Positions 17,694 to 26,110 of a stretch of DNA of 64,000 nt are shown here, piece by piece (position 1 is the first letter of the stretch; every line of letters starts with the position of its first letter). The stretch is from Ohtaekwangia koreensis (GTDB lineage Bacteria; Bacteroidota; Bacteroidia; Cytophagales; Cyclobacteriaceae). The stretch lies in contig NZ_FUZU01000005.1 in the NCBI RefSeq assembly GCF_900167975.1, positions 439,001 through 503,000 of the forward strand. The letters run 5' to 3'. A program made the position numbers and the translations under genes. The notes under the pieces are model-generated. The model worked only from the letters and a program-made list of their open reading frames with translations, had not been told where the DNA came from and made no database searches.

Positions 17694-19439
17694 ATGAAAT
17701 ATAGCATCACACTTTTAATAGTTGCAGGGGCTTTTATACTGCGTGCACAGCCCGCACAAAAGACGTATTGCAACCCGATGGATATAAATTATCGCTACAA
17801 CTATGAGCAGTTGAATGATAGTATATCCTATCGCTCCGGAGCAGATCCGGTTATCGTAAACCACAAAGGTGAATACTTTTTATTCGTTACGATCTCCGGA
17901 GGTTACTGGCATTCGAAAGACCTGGTGAACTGGAAATATATAGTGCCGGATAAGTGGCCGATGGAAGACATGTGCGCCCCGGCTGCAATCTCCGTTCGTG
18001 ATACGCTATATCTGTTTCAGTCTACATTTGAACAGCGACCAATTTTATTTACAACAACACCAGAAACCGGGAAGCTATATTTCTATAACCGCTGGTTGCC
18101 ACGTTTGCCAAAAGACATTGGGCCTTGGGACCCTGCATTGTTTTACGATGAAGAACTCGACAAGTGGTATATGTATTGGGGATCTTCCAACGTATATCCC
18201 ATTTTTGGTAGTGAGTTGGATAAGAAGTACCGCCTCAGGTATAAAGGCAGCTATAAAGAACTTATATATCTGCATCCTGAGGAACATGGATGGGAGCGCT
18301 TCGGTCGCGATCATCGCTCTACGATCACGCCGTTTACAGAAGGCGCCTGGATGACAAAACACAATGGAAAATACTATTTGCAATACGGAGCACCCGGCAC
18401 GGAATATAATGTATATGCGAATGGTGCATATATAGGTGATCATCCGCTCGGCCCTTTTACATATGCACCCTATAATCCTATCTCATACAAGCCAGGTGGA
18501 TTTGTAACCGGGGCGGGTCATGGTAATACATTTCAGGACAACTATGGTAATTACTGGAACACCGGCACACCCTGGGTTGCTGTGAACTGGAATTTTGAGA
18601 GAAGGATCGCGATGTTCCCAACCGGCTTTGATAAGGACGGACAGATGTTTGCCAACACACGGTTTGGTGACCTGCCGCATTATCTGCCGGTGAAGAAGTG
18701 GCAAAATAAAGATGAACTCTTCACAGGTTGGATGTTACTGTCTTATAAGAAACCTGCTATAGCATCTTCTTTACTTGATACGTTTAAGGTTGCAAACATT
18801 ACGGATGAGAACCCACGTACATTCTGGGTGGCAAAGCAAAATAAAGAAGGAGAATCTGTAATCGTTGATTTACAGCGTGAACAACAGGTGCGGGCGGTGC
18901 AGGTTAACTTTACAGACTATAAATCAAATATCTACGATGGCTTTGATCAAAAGATCTATACCCAGTTCAGGATTTATACCTCACGTGACGGAAAGCAATG
19001 GAACAAAGTTGTTGATCTTACCAATGAAAAACGTGATCGCCCCAATGCATACCTGGAACTTCCAAATGCAGTGCAGGCGCGGTATATAAAGTATGAGCAT
19101 GTATATGTAGCCTCGCCCAACCTCGCCATCAGCGATATACGTGTATTTGGAAATGGGGATGGAAAAATACCGAAGACACCACTCAAGTTTTCGGCAGTGC
19201 GCGATCTTGACACCCGCAATGCTTTTACCAAATGGCAGAAGGTTCCTGGTGCCGTAGGCTATAATATACTTTGGGGCATTGCAAAAGATAAACTATACCA
19301 GACATACCAGGTTTTTGCAGATCAACCGGAGTCACTGGAGATTCGGGCGCTGACGAAAGACGTTAGTTATTACTTTGCGATAGAAGCATTCAATGAGAAT
19401 GGTGTTTCAAAAATGAGCGAAGCTATATTTGTGAAATAA
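17694..19439 (+). CDS. Secreted GH43-like glycoside hydrolase with discoidin and FnIII-like modules
   Basis: A 581-aa exported protein (signal about 1-20). Residues about 40-330 look like a five-bladed GH43-type propeller: catalytic-base candidate D51 in SGADPVIVNHKGEY, pKa-modulator candidate D146 in GPWDPALF, and acid candidate E216 in FTEGAWMTKHNGKYYL. A galactose-binding/discoidin (CBM32/F5-8C) module follows (about 355-490, NITDENPRTFWVAK, GESVIVDLQ, QARYIKYEHVYV). The C-terminus is an FnIII-like unit (WQKVPGAVGYNILWGI). Members attack arabinose-, xylose- or galactose-containing polymers; the precise bond is not readable. It is the first enzyme of a carbohydrate locus with an esterase, a GH3 enzyme and a Nudix-type sugar regulator. 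Confidence 0.82.
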   Translation: MKYSITLLIVAGAFILRAQPAQKTYCNPMDINYRYNYEQLNDSISYRSGADPVIVNHKGEYFLFVTISGGYWHSKDLVNWKYIVPDKWPMEDMCAPAAISVRDTLYLFQSTFEQRPILFTTTPETGKLYFYNRWLPRLPKDIGPWDPALFYDEELDKWYMYWGSSNVYPIFGSELDKKYRLRYKGSYKELIYLHPEEHGWERFGRDHRSTITPFTEGAWMTKHNGKYYLQYGAPGTEYNVYANGAYIGDHPLGPFTYAPYNPISYKPGGFVTGAGHGNTFQDNYGNYWNTGTPWVAVNWNFERRIAMFPTGFDKDGQMFANTRFGDLPHYLPVKKWQNKDELFTGWMLLSYKKPAIASSLLDTFKVANITDENPRTFWVAKQNKEGESVIVDLQREQQVRAVQVNFTDYKSNIYDGFDQKIYTQFRIYTSRDGKQWNKVVDLTNEKRDRPNAYLELPNAVQARYIKYEHVYVASPNLAISDIRVFGNGDGKIPKTPLKFSAVRDLDTRNAFTKWQKVPGAVGYNILWGIAKDKLYQTYQVFADQPESLEIRALTKDVSYYFAIEAFNENGVSKMSEAIFVK

Positions 19440-19450
19440 CGAAAATATAT

Positions 19451-19527
19451 CCGCAGAACGCACAGATTAGCGTAGACGAAATACAAGTGTGTATTTTAAA
19501 TCTGCGTTAATCTGCGAACTCTGCGGG
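19451..19527. repeat. REP-like imperfect hairpin between convergent genes
   Basis: CCGCAGA (19451-19457) pairs with TCTGCGG (19520-19526), CAGATTA (19463-19469) with TAATCTG (19508-19514), and AAATAC (19479-19484) with GTATTT (19491-19496), giving a long interrupted stem. The right arm carries a 17-bp word TCTGCGAACTCTGCGGG that recurs with two changes at 58215-58231. It may act as a bidirectional terminator or be a dispersed intergenic repeat; both readings fit the convergent gene ends. Confidence 0.6.
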
Positions 19528-19534
19528 ATAAAAA

Positions 19535-21199
19535 CTATTTGACTGTCACAGCCCCTGAAGCCTTCATCGCCTGATTCGCTTCTGCCGGTAACTTCCAGTT
19601 CTGATCAAAGTAACCTTCCGATATAACACCACCCGTAGTCCCTTTGAAAAGTATATAGTCCTTGAATTGATTCAGCGCTAGTAATGCAGGAGGCAAGAAA
19701 GGCAATGCTCCCGGTTGAGCACCGGTCCACCAGGTTAACCCTGAACTCACGGCAACATAGTGTCCATCGATCGGAAATACATAGAGCAATCCAAAATCAT
19801 TTGCCGAGGCTGCATTCAATTGTAAAGGAAGACGATCGCTATATTTCTCAATGACTGTGTTGGTTTCTTTCGTGCCAAACAAAACGAGGTTAGCGTCTTT
19901 AAGATCACTGGGTCTTACTTCTTTATCCGACATCACCCTTGGGAAAACCATGATGCGTCCGAGAAAAGCATTGCGATAGAAAGACCAGTTCGCAGCTTGT
20001 GTAGCGATCTCTGAACGAAGCTTTAACTCTGCCTCGGAAGGATTGCCCGCAGTGCCGTACACATAGACATGCCGTTGTGAAAACACAGCACCAATCGGTC
20101 CTTCTGCTCCTGGTTTTTTAGCGGTGGCAGGTAATTCATATTTTGTTGCTGCCCACTTGCCTTGTTGTTCCGTAAAGGAAACAGTTTCAGCGGCAGATGT
20201 TTTTACTTTCTTTCCATTGATGGTGACTTGCAATGCTTGTGCTGCATTGAATTTCGGATGACCTTTCAGTTGTAATGTGAAAGCTGTAAGATTTGTTGTT
20301 TTAATCTCCAACTGATTTGGTGCTGTAAACTTTGCATCTATAGTCGCCAGTGTACCCGGAGTCAGCTGATCAAAATGTACCCAATAGGCACTGCTATATT
20401 TATAGTTCTTTGAATTGAAGAGAACACGATCCGGAAATTTATTACGCTTGAACTTACCGAACCATTCAAAGACTGCTTCATCTTTATAAGCATTTTCCCA
20501 GCTGTTGTGATTTACACCGGGATACTCCGTATAGGATACATTCACACCAATCTCTTTCAAACGTTTCGTCCAGTCACGGGATACTGTAACCGGAACTGCA
20601 GCGTCCTGATCACCATGATGAAAAAACATCGGAAGGTTTAACGCATTGGGAGCGAGTTCATCTGTACCCTTCGGAGGCGCGGGACATACCGGAAATAAAG
20701 CTGCCCATATATCAGGACGCGTGAGGCCAATCCACAATGTGCCACCACCGCCCATGGATAAACCCGTCAGATATATACGATCTTCATCAATAGAGAAACG
20801 GCTTTTTACATCGGCGAGTACATCATATACATCTTTCTCTGCCACACCTTGATAGCCCATGGTACCTCTCACATACGGTGATGCCACTATATATTCTACA
20901 TCTTTCCATTCGGGAAAATAGCGCGTTGCTTCAACATCGTTTTCTCCATTCGCATTACTTTTTCCAAATACTCTGCGCAACGATAGCCTGTGATTCGAGC
21001 CTGCACCATGCAGCATTACTACTAATGGATATTTTTTGTTTTCATCATAATTTTTTGGAAGATATAATCCGTAAGGTTGTTCTGTATCATCTACATCTGA
21101 AAAGAATGTTAATACCTGAGGACCACTTTTAAGTTTCTGTGCAGTTGCTGTCATTGCTGTTGCCACGAAGAGCAGTAAAATTAAACGCATTGTTTTCAT
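19535..21199 (-). CDS. Secreted alpha/beta-hydrolase esterase (PHB-depolymerase/prolyl-oligopeptidase-like)
   Basis: A 554-aa exported enzyme (signal about 1-20, ending TATAQ). Residues about 30-255 form an esterase domain with the HGAGSN oxyanion loop, nucleophile S148 in GLSMGGGG, acid D199 in HHGDQDAAVP and H231 in GVNHNSWE. The second half (about 255-554) is a region with FnIII/beta-rich stretches (YWVHFDQLTPGTLATIDAKF) and a ThuA-like or other partner domain that I cannot name (LVLFGTKETNTVIEKYSDRLP). Related proteins remove acyl or feruloyl groups from plant polysaccharides. Head-to-tail with the GH3 gene on the same strand (137-bp gap), it probably clears ester decorations for the nearby glycosidases. 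Substrate uncertain. Confidence 0.82.
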   Translation of the reverse strand: MKTMRLILLLFVATAMTATAQKLKSGPQVLTFFSDVDDTEQPYGLYLPKNYDENKKYPLVVMLHGAGSNHRLSLRRVFGKSNANGENDVEATRYFPEWKDVEYIVASPYVRGTMGYQGVAEKDVYDVLADVKSRFSIDEDRIYLTGLSMGGGGTLWIGLTRPDIWAALFPVCPAPPKGTDELAPNALNLPMFFHHGDQDAAVPVTVSRDWTKRLKEIGVNVSYTEYPGVNHNSWENAYKDEAVFEWFGKFKRNKFPDRVLFNSKNYKYSSAYWVHFDQLTPGTLATIDAKFTAPNQLEIKTTNLTAFTLQLKGHPKFNAAQALQVTINGKKVKTSAAETVSFTEQQGKWAATKYELPATAKKPGAEGPIGAVFSQRHVYVYGTAGNPSEAELKLRSEIATQAANWSFYRNAFLGRIMVFPRVMSDKEVRPSDLKDANLVLFGTKETNTVIEKYSDRLPLQLNAASANDFGLLYVFPIDGHYVAVSSGLTWWTGAQPGALPFLPPALLALNQFKDYILFKGTTGGVISEGYFDQNWKLPAEANQAMKASGAVTVK

Positions 21200-21293
21200 T
21201 GCATTTTCTGGGTTGGTTGATTTGTTATTGAATGTTACACATTTATACCACTACTATCAATCTTTTTTATGTAAAGCATAGTATAAAATTAAA

Positions 21294-21311
21294 GCCCGGA
21301 ACAACCCGGGC
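21294..21311 (-). terminator. Intrinsic terminator of the GH3 gene
   Basis: GCCCGG (21294-21299) pairs with CCGGGC (21306-21311); read on the minus strand the stem is followed by TTTAATTTTA. It separates the GH3 gene from the esterase gene on the same strand, so the two may not be a tight operon. Confidence 0.6.
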
Positions 21312-21336
21312 CCTAACAACCTGTAAACTATTATAT

Positions 21337-23217
21337 TTAATAATGAAGTCCATGTCCGAACTTATATAGCGGATCTTTGGAATCGTATGGAACATCTTCC
21401 TTCTGATTGCGAACAGCGTCCATGGAAGAAGGTAATTCGAAAGGTAACTTGCCTTCGGGTTTTGCTTTTCCAAACAGAACATCCAGCACAGCATTATCAC
21501 TCGCTCCAAAATCTGCTACTAAACCTTTTGCTTTCTCGCTGATCTCGGGAATCACTGCAGGACGATCAAGGTAAATATCAACAATGGTAGGAACTGTTTT
21601 CAGTAACATCAATATACTGTCCTTCTGTGTCCCTTTAAAATCGAGATCACCATGGTGAAAACCACGCGCAAAGAAATTTTTTGTCTCCACAGGATACCAT
21701 GGAGTATTCAGCCTTACAATCGCTATATCTGCTTGTTCAGGTTTTGAAACGACTTCACCGTATTGCGCCGCTACCGTTGGATTTATATTCTTAATATATA
21801 TTTTAAGTTTACCCGCTTCGAGTGGAAGAATATTCTTGCCCTTCGCCGCTGAATTTTTTAGCAATGTGATGGCCCTGCGTTGGGCGTCTTCACCCGCTTT
21901 TTTAAACTCATCTTTACCGACTACAGCCATAGCGTTCTCAACATCTATATAGGGATCTTCAAAAAGTCCCAATTCAAATTTCTGGCGAAGCAAGCGTCTC
22001 ACAGATTGATCGATTCGAGCTTCTGTAAGTTTGCCATCTTTTACAAGCTTGATAACATGCTCGGGACAATTCTCGCCACCGAACTGATCAACGCCGGCAT
22101 TGAGAACCTTTAATACTCTTTCTTCTTCCGATAATTTTTCAACACCCCATGCACGAGCAGGCCATACTATATCGCCCATCTTTGCATCCGTGATCAATCC
22201 CCAGTCTGTGCAAACCACACCATCAAATTTATACTTGTCACGTAGCAATCCCGTAATAATATCTTTGTTGAAAGAGAACGCAACATTCTCGTTTGTCTGG
22301 TCAACCGGCACACCATAGTACGGCATGATCGCAGCGGTTTTAGCTTCGAACGCTGCTTCAAAGGGAATCAAATGATAATTGAAATTCTTTCCCGGATATA
22401 CCTGTCCTTTTTGAAATTCGAAATGCGGATCAAGACCTTCTTTCTGGGGACCACCACCCGAGAAATGTTTTGTCATGCAGGCAACACCATTTGAATCCAG
22501 TGTAGTACCTTGAAAACCCTTGATATAGGCCTTGATAAGTTTGGCCGACAACTGCGCATCTTCACCAAAGGTACCGCTGATGCGTGGCCACCGCGGCTCT
22601 GTCGCAAGGTCGGCCATGGGATGTAAAGCTTCGCGTATACCCACTGCTATATATTCCTGCCGCGCTATATCTGCATGTTGCTCCATTAGCTTTTCATCTC
22701 CTATAGCGGCAAAACCAAGCTGCTCAGGCCATTGTGAAAAGTCATTGGCGGTCATTGAAAATATATTGTTGCTGAAAGCATTGCGTGGATCAGAGGCAAT
22801 TGTCACGGGTATACCCAGTCGTGTTTTTTCCTCTGCAAATTTCTGAAGGTTGTTATACCAGGTGGCCAGCGCTCTCTTCTCCGGCACAGCCCACACGTTG
22901 AAGTGCGTCATATACTTTTCTGTCATCAGCTTGGGTGCTATAGGAGCGAAGGCAAACATACCTTCTCCCGGTCTGTCATCCAGCGATCCATCGCTATTGA
23001 TCCGTGTTCCATTGATGAACAGCATGCCAGCTTTTTCTTCCAGCGTCATCTGTTTCAGCAAATCATCAATACGGTTATCGACAGATTCGTGCGAATCTTC
23101 ATACACATCAAGTTTACCATTCTTGTTCAAGTCCCGGAAGGGCGTATTATCAGAGCAGGCCGACATCACCGTAAAGGCTATTGCCGAACTGTAAAACAGT
23201 TTTAAAGGGTTTATCAT
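21337..23217 (-). CDS. GH3-family glycosidase lipoprotein
   Basis: A 626-aa lipoprotein (lipobox MSAC, Cys about residue 21) that removes terminal sugars from oligosaccharides, as beta-glucosidases, xylosidases and relatives do. A calcium-loop-like stretch RDLNKNGKLDVYED follows the signal. The GH3 barrel shows KHFSGGG (residues 250-256) and the catalytic nucleophile D338 in GVVCTDWGLITD. The C-terminal sandwich domain is present (RRAITLLKNSA, DIYLDRPAVIP), and the protein ends GHGLHY, as GH3 enzymes with YGxGLxY tails do. It is divergent from a Nudix-type regulator whose palindromic sites lie in the shared 106-bp gap. Exact sugar unknown; secreted or periplasmic side by signal. Confidence 0.92.
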   Translation of the reverse strand: MINPLKLFYSSAIAFTVMSACSDNTPFRDLNKNGKLDVYEDSHESVDNRIDDLLKQMTLEEKAGMLFINGTRINSDGSLDDRPGEGMFAFAPIAPKLMTEKYMTHFNVWAVPEKRALATWYNNLQKFAEEKTRLGIPVTIASDPRNAFSNNIFSMTANDFSQWPEQLGFAAIGDEKLMEQHADIARQEYIAVGIREALHPMADLATEPRWPRISGTFGEDAQLSAKLIKAYIKGFQGTTLDSNGVACMTKHFSGGGPQKEGLDPHFEFQKGQVYPGKNFNYHLIPFEAAFEAKTAAIMPYYGVPVDQTNENVAFSFNKDIITGLLRDKYKFDGVVCTDWGLITDAKMGDIVWPARAWGVEKLSEEERVLKVLNAGVDQFGGENCPEHVIKLVKDGKLTEARIDQSVRRLLRQKFELGLFEDPYIDVENAMAVVGKDEFKKAGEDAQRRAITLLKNSAAKGKNILPLEAGKLKIYIKNINPTVAAQYGEVVSKPEQADIAIVRLNTPWYPVETKNFFARGFHHGDLDFKGTQKDSILMLLKTVPTIVDIYLDRPAVIPEISEKAKGLVADFGASDNAVLDVLFGKAKPEGKLPFELPSSMDAVRNQKEDVPYDSKDPLYKFGHGLHY

Positions 23218-23228
23218 AGCGTCTGGTT

Positions 23229-23249
23229 ATTGTGTTATGCGTACACAAT
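23229..23249. promoter_or_regulatory. Palindromic operator candidate 1 (GH3/regulator gap)
   Basis: ATTGTGT (23229-23235), a 7-nt spacer and ACACAAT (23243-23249) form a perfect dyad 12 bp upstream of the GH3 start codon. It shares the TGTGT-N7-ACACA core and the 7-nt spacer with the second dyad 35 bp away (centre to centre). It is a natural site for the adjacent regulator to repress or activate the GH3 gene. Confidence 0.6.
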
Positions 23250-23260
23250 GATATACAATA

Positions 23261-23287
23261 TTCAATGTGTTTTCAATACACATTGAA
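23261..23287. promoter_or_regulatory. Palindromic operator candidate 2 (GH3/regulator gap)
   Basis: TTCAATGTGT (23261-23270), a 7-nt spacer and ACACATTGAA (23278-23287) are perfect 10-bp arms. The dyad lies 37-63 bp before the regulator start chosen here (23324). It overlaps an earlier in-frame ATG at 23267, which makes that ATG an unlikely start. Consistent with autoregulation. Confidence 0.7.
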
Positions 23288-23323
23288 CCGTTTAATGAAA
23301 GATTTCAGAGCATCGCAAAAAAA

Positions 23324-24106
23324 ATGATGGCTAATCGCGATATTTGGGCGACTATGGATAGAGAAAAGCAACTTCGGGATTTCTTGCTAAACGGTGATAA
23401 GATCTACGTGCCACGCGTTTCAGTAGATTGTGTGATCTTCGGATTTCATGAAGATCAACTGAAGGTGTTGCTGCTCCGGTGGAAAGATGGCCGTTGGTGT
23501 TTACCCGGTGGATTTGTAAAGTGGGATGAATCCGTAGACGAATCTGCGGTGCGCACGTTACAGGAGCGTACAGCATTACGCAATATATACCTGCAGCAGT
23601 TTCATACATTTGGAGCACCGAATCGTGAGCGTGGTAAAAAATTTAAAGATATACCGGACACAAAAAAAAGCTGGATGCGCGAGCGGTTTGTCTCCGTAGG
23701 ATATTATGCCCTTGTAGAATTCTCGAAGGTGAGTCCGCGACCCGATTGGCTTAGTGATGAATGTAAGTGGTACGATATCCATAAAGTACCCGCGTTGATA
23801 TATGACCATAATGAAATGGTGGAAAAGGCACTTGAAACATTGCGCATCCGCCTGAATGATTACCCTGTAGGATATAATTTACTCCACGAGAAGTTTACAA
23901 TGCCTGAACTTCAGCGGCTATATGAAACGATTCTCGATCAACCACTCGACCGGAGGAATTTTCAAAAGAAGATGTTGAGTCTGGGTATACTCGAACGGTT
24001 AAAGGAACGCAAGACCGGAGGCGCACACAAGGCGCCCTATCTATATCGTTTTGATAAAAAGAAATATGAACGCGCTATGAAGCAGGGTTTGAAGTTAGGC
24101 TTTTAA
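23324..24106 (+). CDS. Nudix-domain transcriptional regulator (NrtR/AraR-type)
   Basis: A DNA-binding regulator built from a Nudix fold plus a C-terminal winged helix. I start it at ATG 23324 (260 aa), because the earlier in-frame ATG 23267 lies inside a 27-bp palindrome. Nudix part: VDCVIFGFHEDQLKVLLL, then GGFVKWDESVDESAVRTLQERTAL. This keeps GX5E and R, but the RE, EE and G positions of the Nudix box are changed (R-T, E-R, A). Hydrolase activity is therefore unlikely and the domain should sense a ligand. The wHTH part covers about 175-255 (FTMPELQRLYETILDQPLDRRNF, KKMLSLGILERL). Bacteroidota use this family as NAD or sugar (arabinose) regulators. The GH3 and GH43-like neighbours point to a sugar effector; the exact one is not known. 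Confidence 0.88.
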   Translation: MMANRDIWATMDREKQLRDFLLNGDKIYVPRVSVDCVIFGFHEDQLKVLLLRWKDGRWCLPGGFVKWDESVDESAVRTLQERTALRNIYLQQFHTFGAPNRERGKKFKDIPDTKKSWMRERFVSVGYYALVEFSKVSPRPDWLSDECKWYDIHKVPALIYDHNEMVEKALETLRIRLNDYPVGYNLLHEKFTMPELQRLYETILDQPLDRRNFQKKMLSLGILERLKERKTGGAHKAPYLYRFDKKKYERAMKQGLKLGF

Positions 24107-24214
24107 GTATAGCACCGATGCCCGGATCGAAAGTATATAGTGCAGTGAAAACGATTTTTATACATTGACTAAAGATTTAAACTGTATCTTGAAGGTCATT
24201 TACAATATATATAT

Positions 24215-24934
24215 ATGGTGTTACTTCGATCTTTCATCACAGTTTTTTTTATAGTCTTCATGTCTGTTCAGGCACAGGCAACATGGTCTATCATCATTAT
24301 AGATTCAAAAACAGGAACCATTGGTACAGCGGGTGCATCGTGTTCTCCAAACTGTTATGGTATAGGGAGGATCATTCCCGGCAAGGGTGCTATCATTGTT
24401 CAGGCCATGAGTAATAATGAGGCTAGGGCAAAGGGTATACAAATGATGTTGGCGAATGCATCACCTGAAGAAATCATACAAGCGTTGCGCGATCCTTCCT
24501 TTGATCCGGAGAGACAACAATATGCTGTTGTTACGATGGACATTATAAACCCTGCAACCTATACGGGCGATTCTACGCATGCGTATGGTGGTGCATTGAC
24601 CGCTCCCGGTATATCTGTGCAAGGCAATACATTAACCGGTGAACAGGTTTTGAAAGATGTAATGGCAGCAGTGATTGCTGGTCAAAAGGAATCGCTGAGT
24701 ATCGATTTGATCTTGATGCAGGCGTTGGAGGCCGGATCAAATGCCGGAGGCGATAAACGATGTGGTGAACAACGTGCTACGAGTGCATTTATCACGGTAT
24801 ATAAAAAGGATGATCACGCAAAGAAACCTTCTCTGAATTTAAATACATTCGGGCAGTATAAAGGTGGTCCTAACGCAGTGATATTGCTTCGGAAAAGATA
24901 CGATAAATGGAAAGCTAAGAATTCTATAGATTGA
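24215..24934 (+). CDS. Exported DUF1028 protein
   Basis: A 239-aa protein with a signal peptide (about 1-22, VFMSVQAQA), then an Ntn-hydrolase-like DUF1028 domain: ATWSIIIIDSKTGTIGTAGASCSPN, then VVQAMSNNEARAKGIQMM-like text, and GGDKRCGEQRATSAF near residues 180-195. Members are found alone or fused to peptidoglycan-binding modules and are thought to be amidases, but no function is proved. It lies 108 bp after the Nudix-type regulator on the same strand. It could be read with it, but the gap contains a long run of alternating AT (24207-24214) and no terminator. A role in the sugar locus is not established. Confidence 0.88.
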   Translation: MVLLRSFITVFFIVFMSVQAQATWSIIIIDSKTGTIGTAGASCSPNCYGIGRIIPGKGAIIVQAMSNNEARAKGIQMMLANASPEEIIQALRDPSFDPERQQYAVVTMDIINPATYTGDSTHAYGGALTAPGISVQGNTLTGEQVLKDVMAAVIAGQKESLSIDLILMQALEAGSNAGGDKRCGEQRATSAFITVYKKDDHAKKPSLNLNTFGQYKGGPNAVILLRKRYDKWKAKNSID

Positions 24935-25012
24935 TATACAAATGTATATCGTAAGTGAAGCGAGGTATTGGATGATCAGCGAACGCGAAATGCAAAGCCG
25001 GGTGGAGTGACT

Positions 25013-25339
25013 TTACACTTCGTGTTCCTGCATGTAATTGATCAGATCAATTTCGTCCGGAGTGAATTTATCTTGATCCTTCATGTTCTTTGATTCGATG
25101 AAGTCTTCCAGGCAAACGTAGAATCTGAGTCTGTATTTCCAGATCAGCTTGCTGCCGATAGCTTCTTTAAATTCCCGAACATCGATTTCGTCATCAACCC
25201 AATACATGTCATGTACATCCTTGTCGGAAGTACCACCGGTGTAGCCTGGCATAAAGTTGAGACGTGAGTGCTCAAGCTTTTTCATGACTTCATTTCTGAA
25301 GTCTGACTTTCCTGTGATATATAATGTTGTCCAGTTCAT
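25013..25339 (-). CDS. Conserved hypothetical cytosolic protein
   Basis: I choose ATG 25339 (108 aa) because the family-like start is MNWTTLYITGKSDF; the 23 residues upstream in frame are not needed. No signal or membrane segment. Mixed alpha/beta character with a Gly-rich turn (LNFMPGYTGGTSDKDVHDMYW) and an acidic C-terminal half (VDDEIDVREFKEAIGS, TPDEIDLINYMQEHEV). I recall similar short proteins in other Cytophagales but know no function and give no symbol. It converges with the DUF1028 gene and is transcribed away from a 771-bp gene-poor stretch. Confidence 0.65.
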   Translation of the reverse strand: MNWTTLYITGKSDFRNEVMKKLEHSRLNFMPGYTGGTSDKDVHDMYWVDDEIDVREFKEAIGSKLIWKYRLRFYVCLEDFIESKNMKDQDKFTPDEIDLINYMQEHEV

Positions 25340-26110
25340 TTTCTTAGTGATAAAATTGTACACAGCGTTTAAGTTTAAAAGATTGTTTGGCGCTTGGTCC
25401 AAGTTCACTACAATCTTTTGTGCGGGGTATATATCTCTCTGTTAGTAACATCGGTTAAAAAATCCCTACACTTAACCATACGCAAAGAAAACACTTAAGG
25501 TTCGCATTGTGCAGTGAAACTTTTAACATTTTATTACACCTGACAATCGAAATCGTGTGAAGCGCGAAATATATTTTTGTCGGATATGTTTCAAGTGTCA
25601 TCAACACCCATTGAATGATTAACAACTCCCAGCTGATGATCGTCCAATCTCTCAAGGGTATCGCCTGGTATGTTGAATCGCATGGAGTAGACCTGATAAT
25701 TTTGCGTGAACTATATATTTACTCACTCAAAGTCCTATCTGCGAAAGTATCTTATTGTATTCTTTTAAAACGTATAATTTTAATTTGGAGAATGACTGTT
25801 GTACCTGGTTTAGTGTTGCTCCGTGTATGTGTGTACTAAAGTGGCAACCTTCGGTAAGTGAAACCAGTTACAACGGGATAGGTACTGTTTTTTTTGGGTG
25901 TAGACATTATAACCTTGCGGAAGAAATGTACTGGTAAGCGATGGTTTTATTGGTACGCAGGAAGACTGCCAATTTCATGGTGGACGTGGCTTTCAAATTC
26001 TAAATGCTATAATTCGCTTCGGATTCATGAGCGGCAATTCACATAAATGTAATACAGGGGGCGGATAGCATGATACATGCATTTCAGTATCTTTACTTAA
26101 ATCTACCCTT
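25340..26110. other. 771-bp gap without a convincing gene
   Basis: Both strands are full of stops and the short open frames read as unlikely proteins. The only promoter-like match is TTG (25673-25675), a 21-bp spacer and TAATTTTG (25697-25704), facing right, which would give a leader or small RNA of about 400 nt before the hydrolase gene. One plus-strand frame encodes YNGIGTVFFGCRHYN near 25872-25920, superficially Rhs-like but without the rest of an Rhs core. I see no repeat, IS end or RNA gene. Confidence 0.5.

Noticed and set aside
24207-24214. TATATATA run as a promoter for DUF1028
   Set aside because: TATA words are frequent everywhere here and Bacteroidota promoters follow TAnnTTTG, so the run carries no promoter information.
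25755-25937. Rhs-like peptide (FGCRHYN) in a short frame
   Set aside because: No other Rhs core motifs before or after, and the frame breaks within a few codons. Likely chance.
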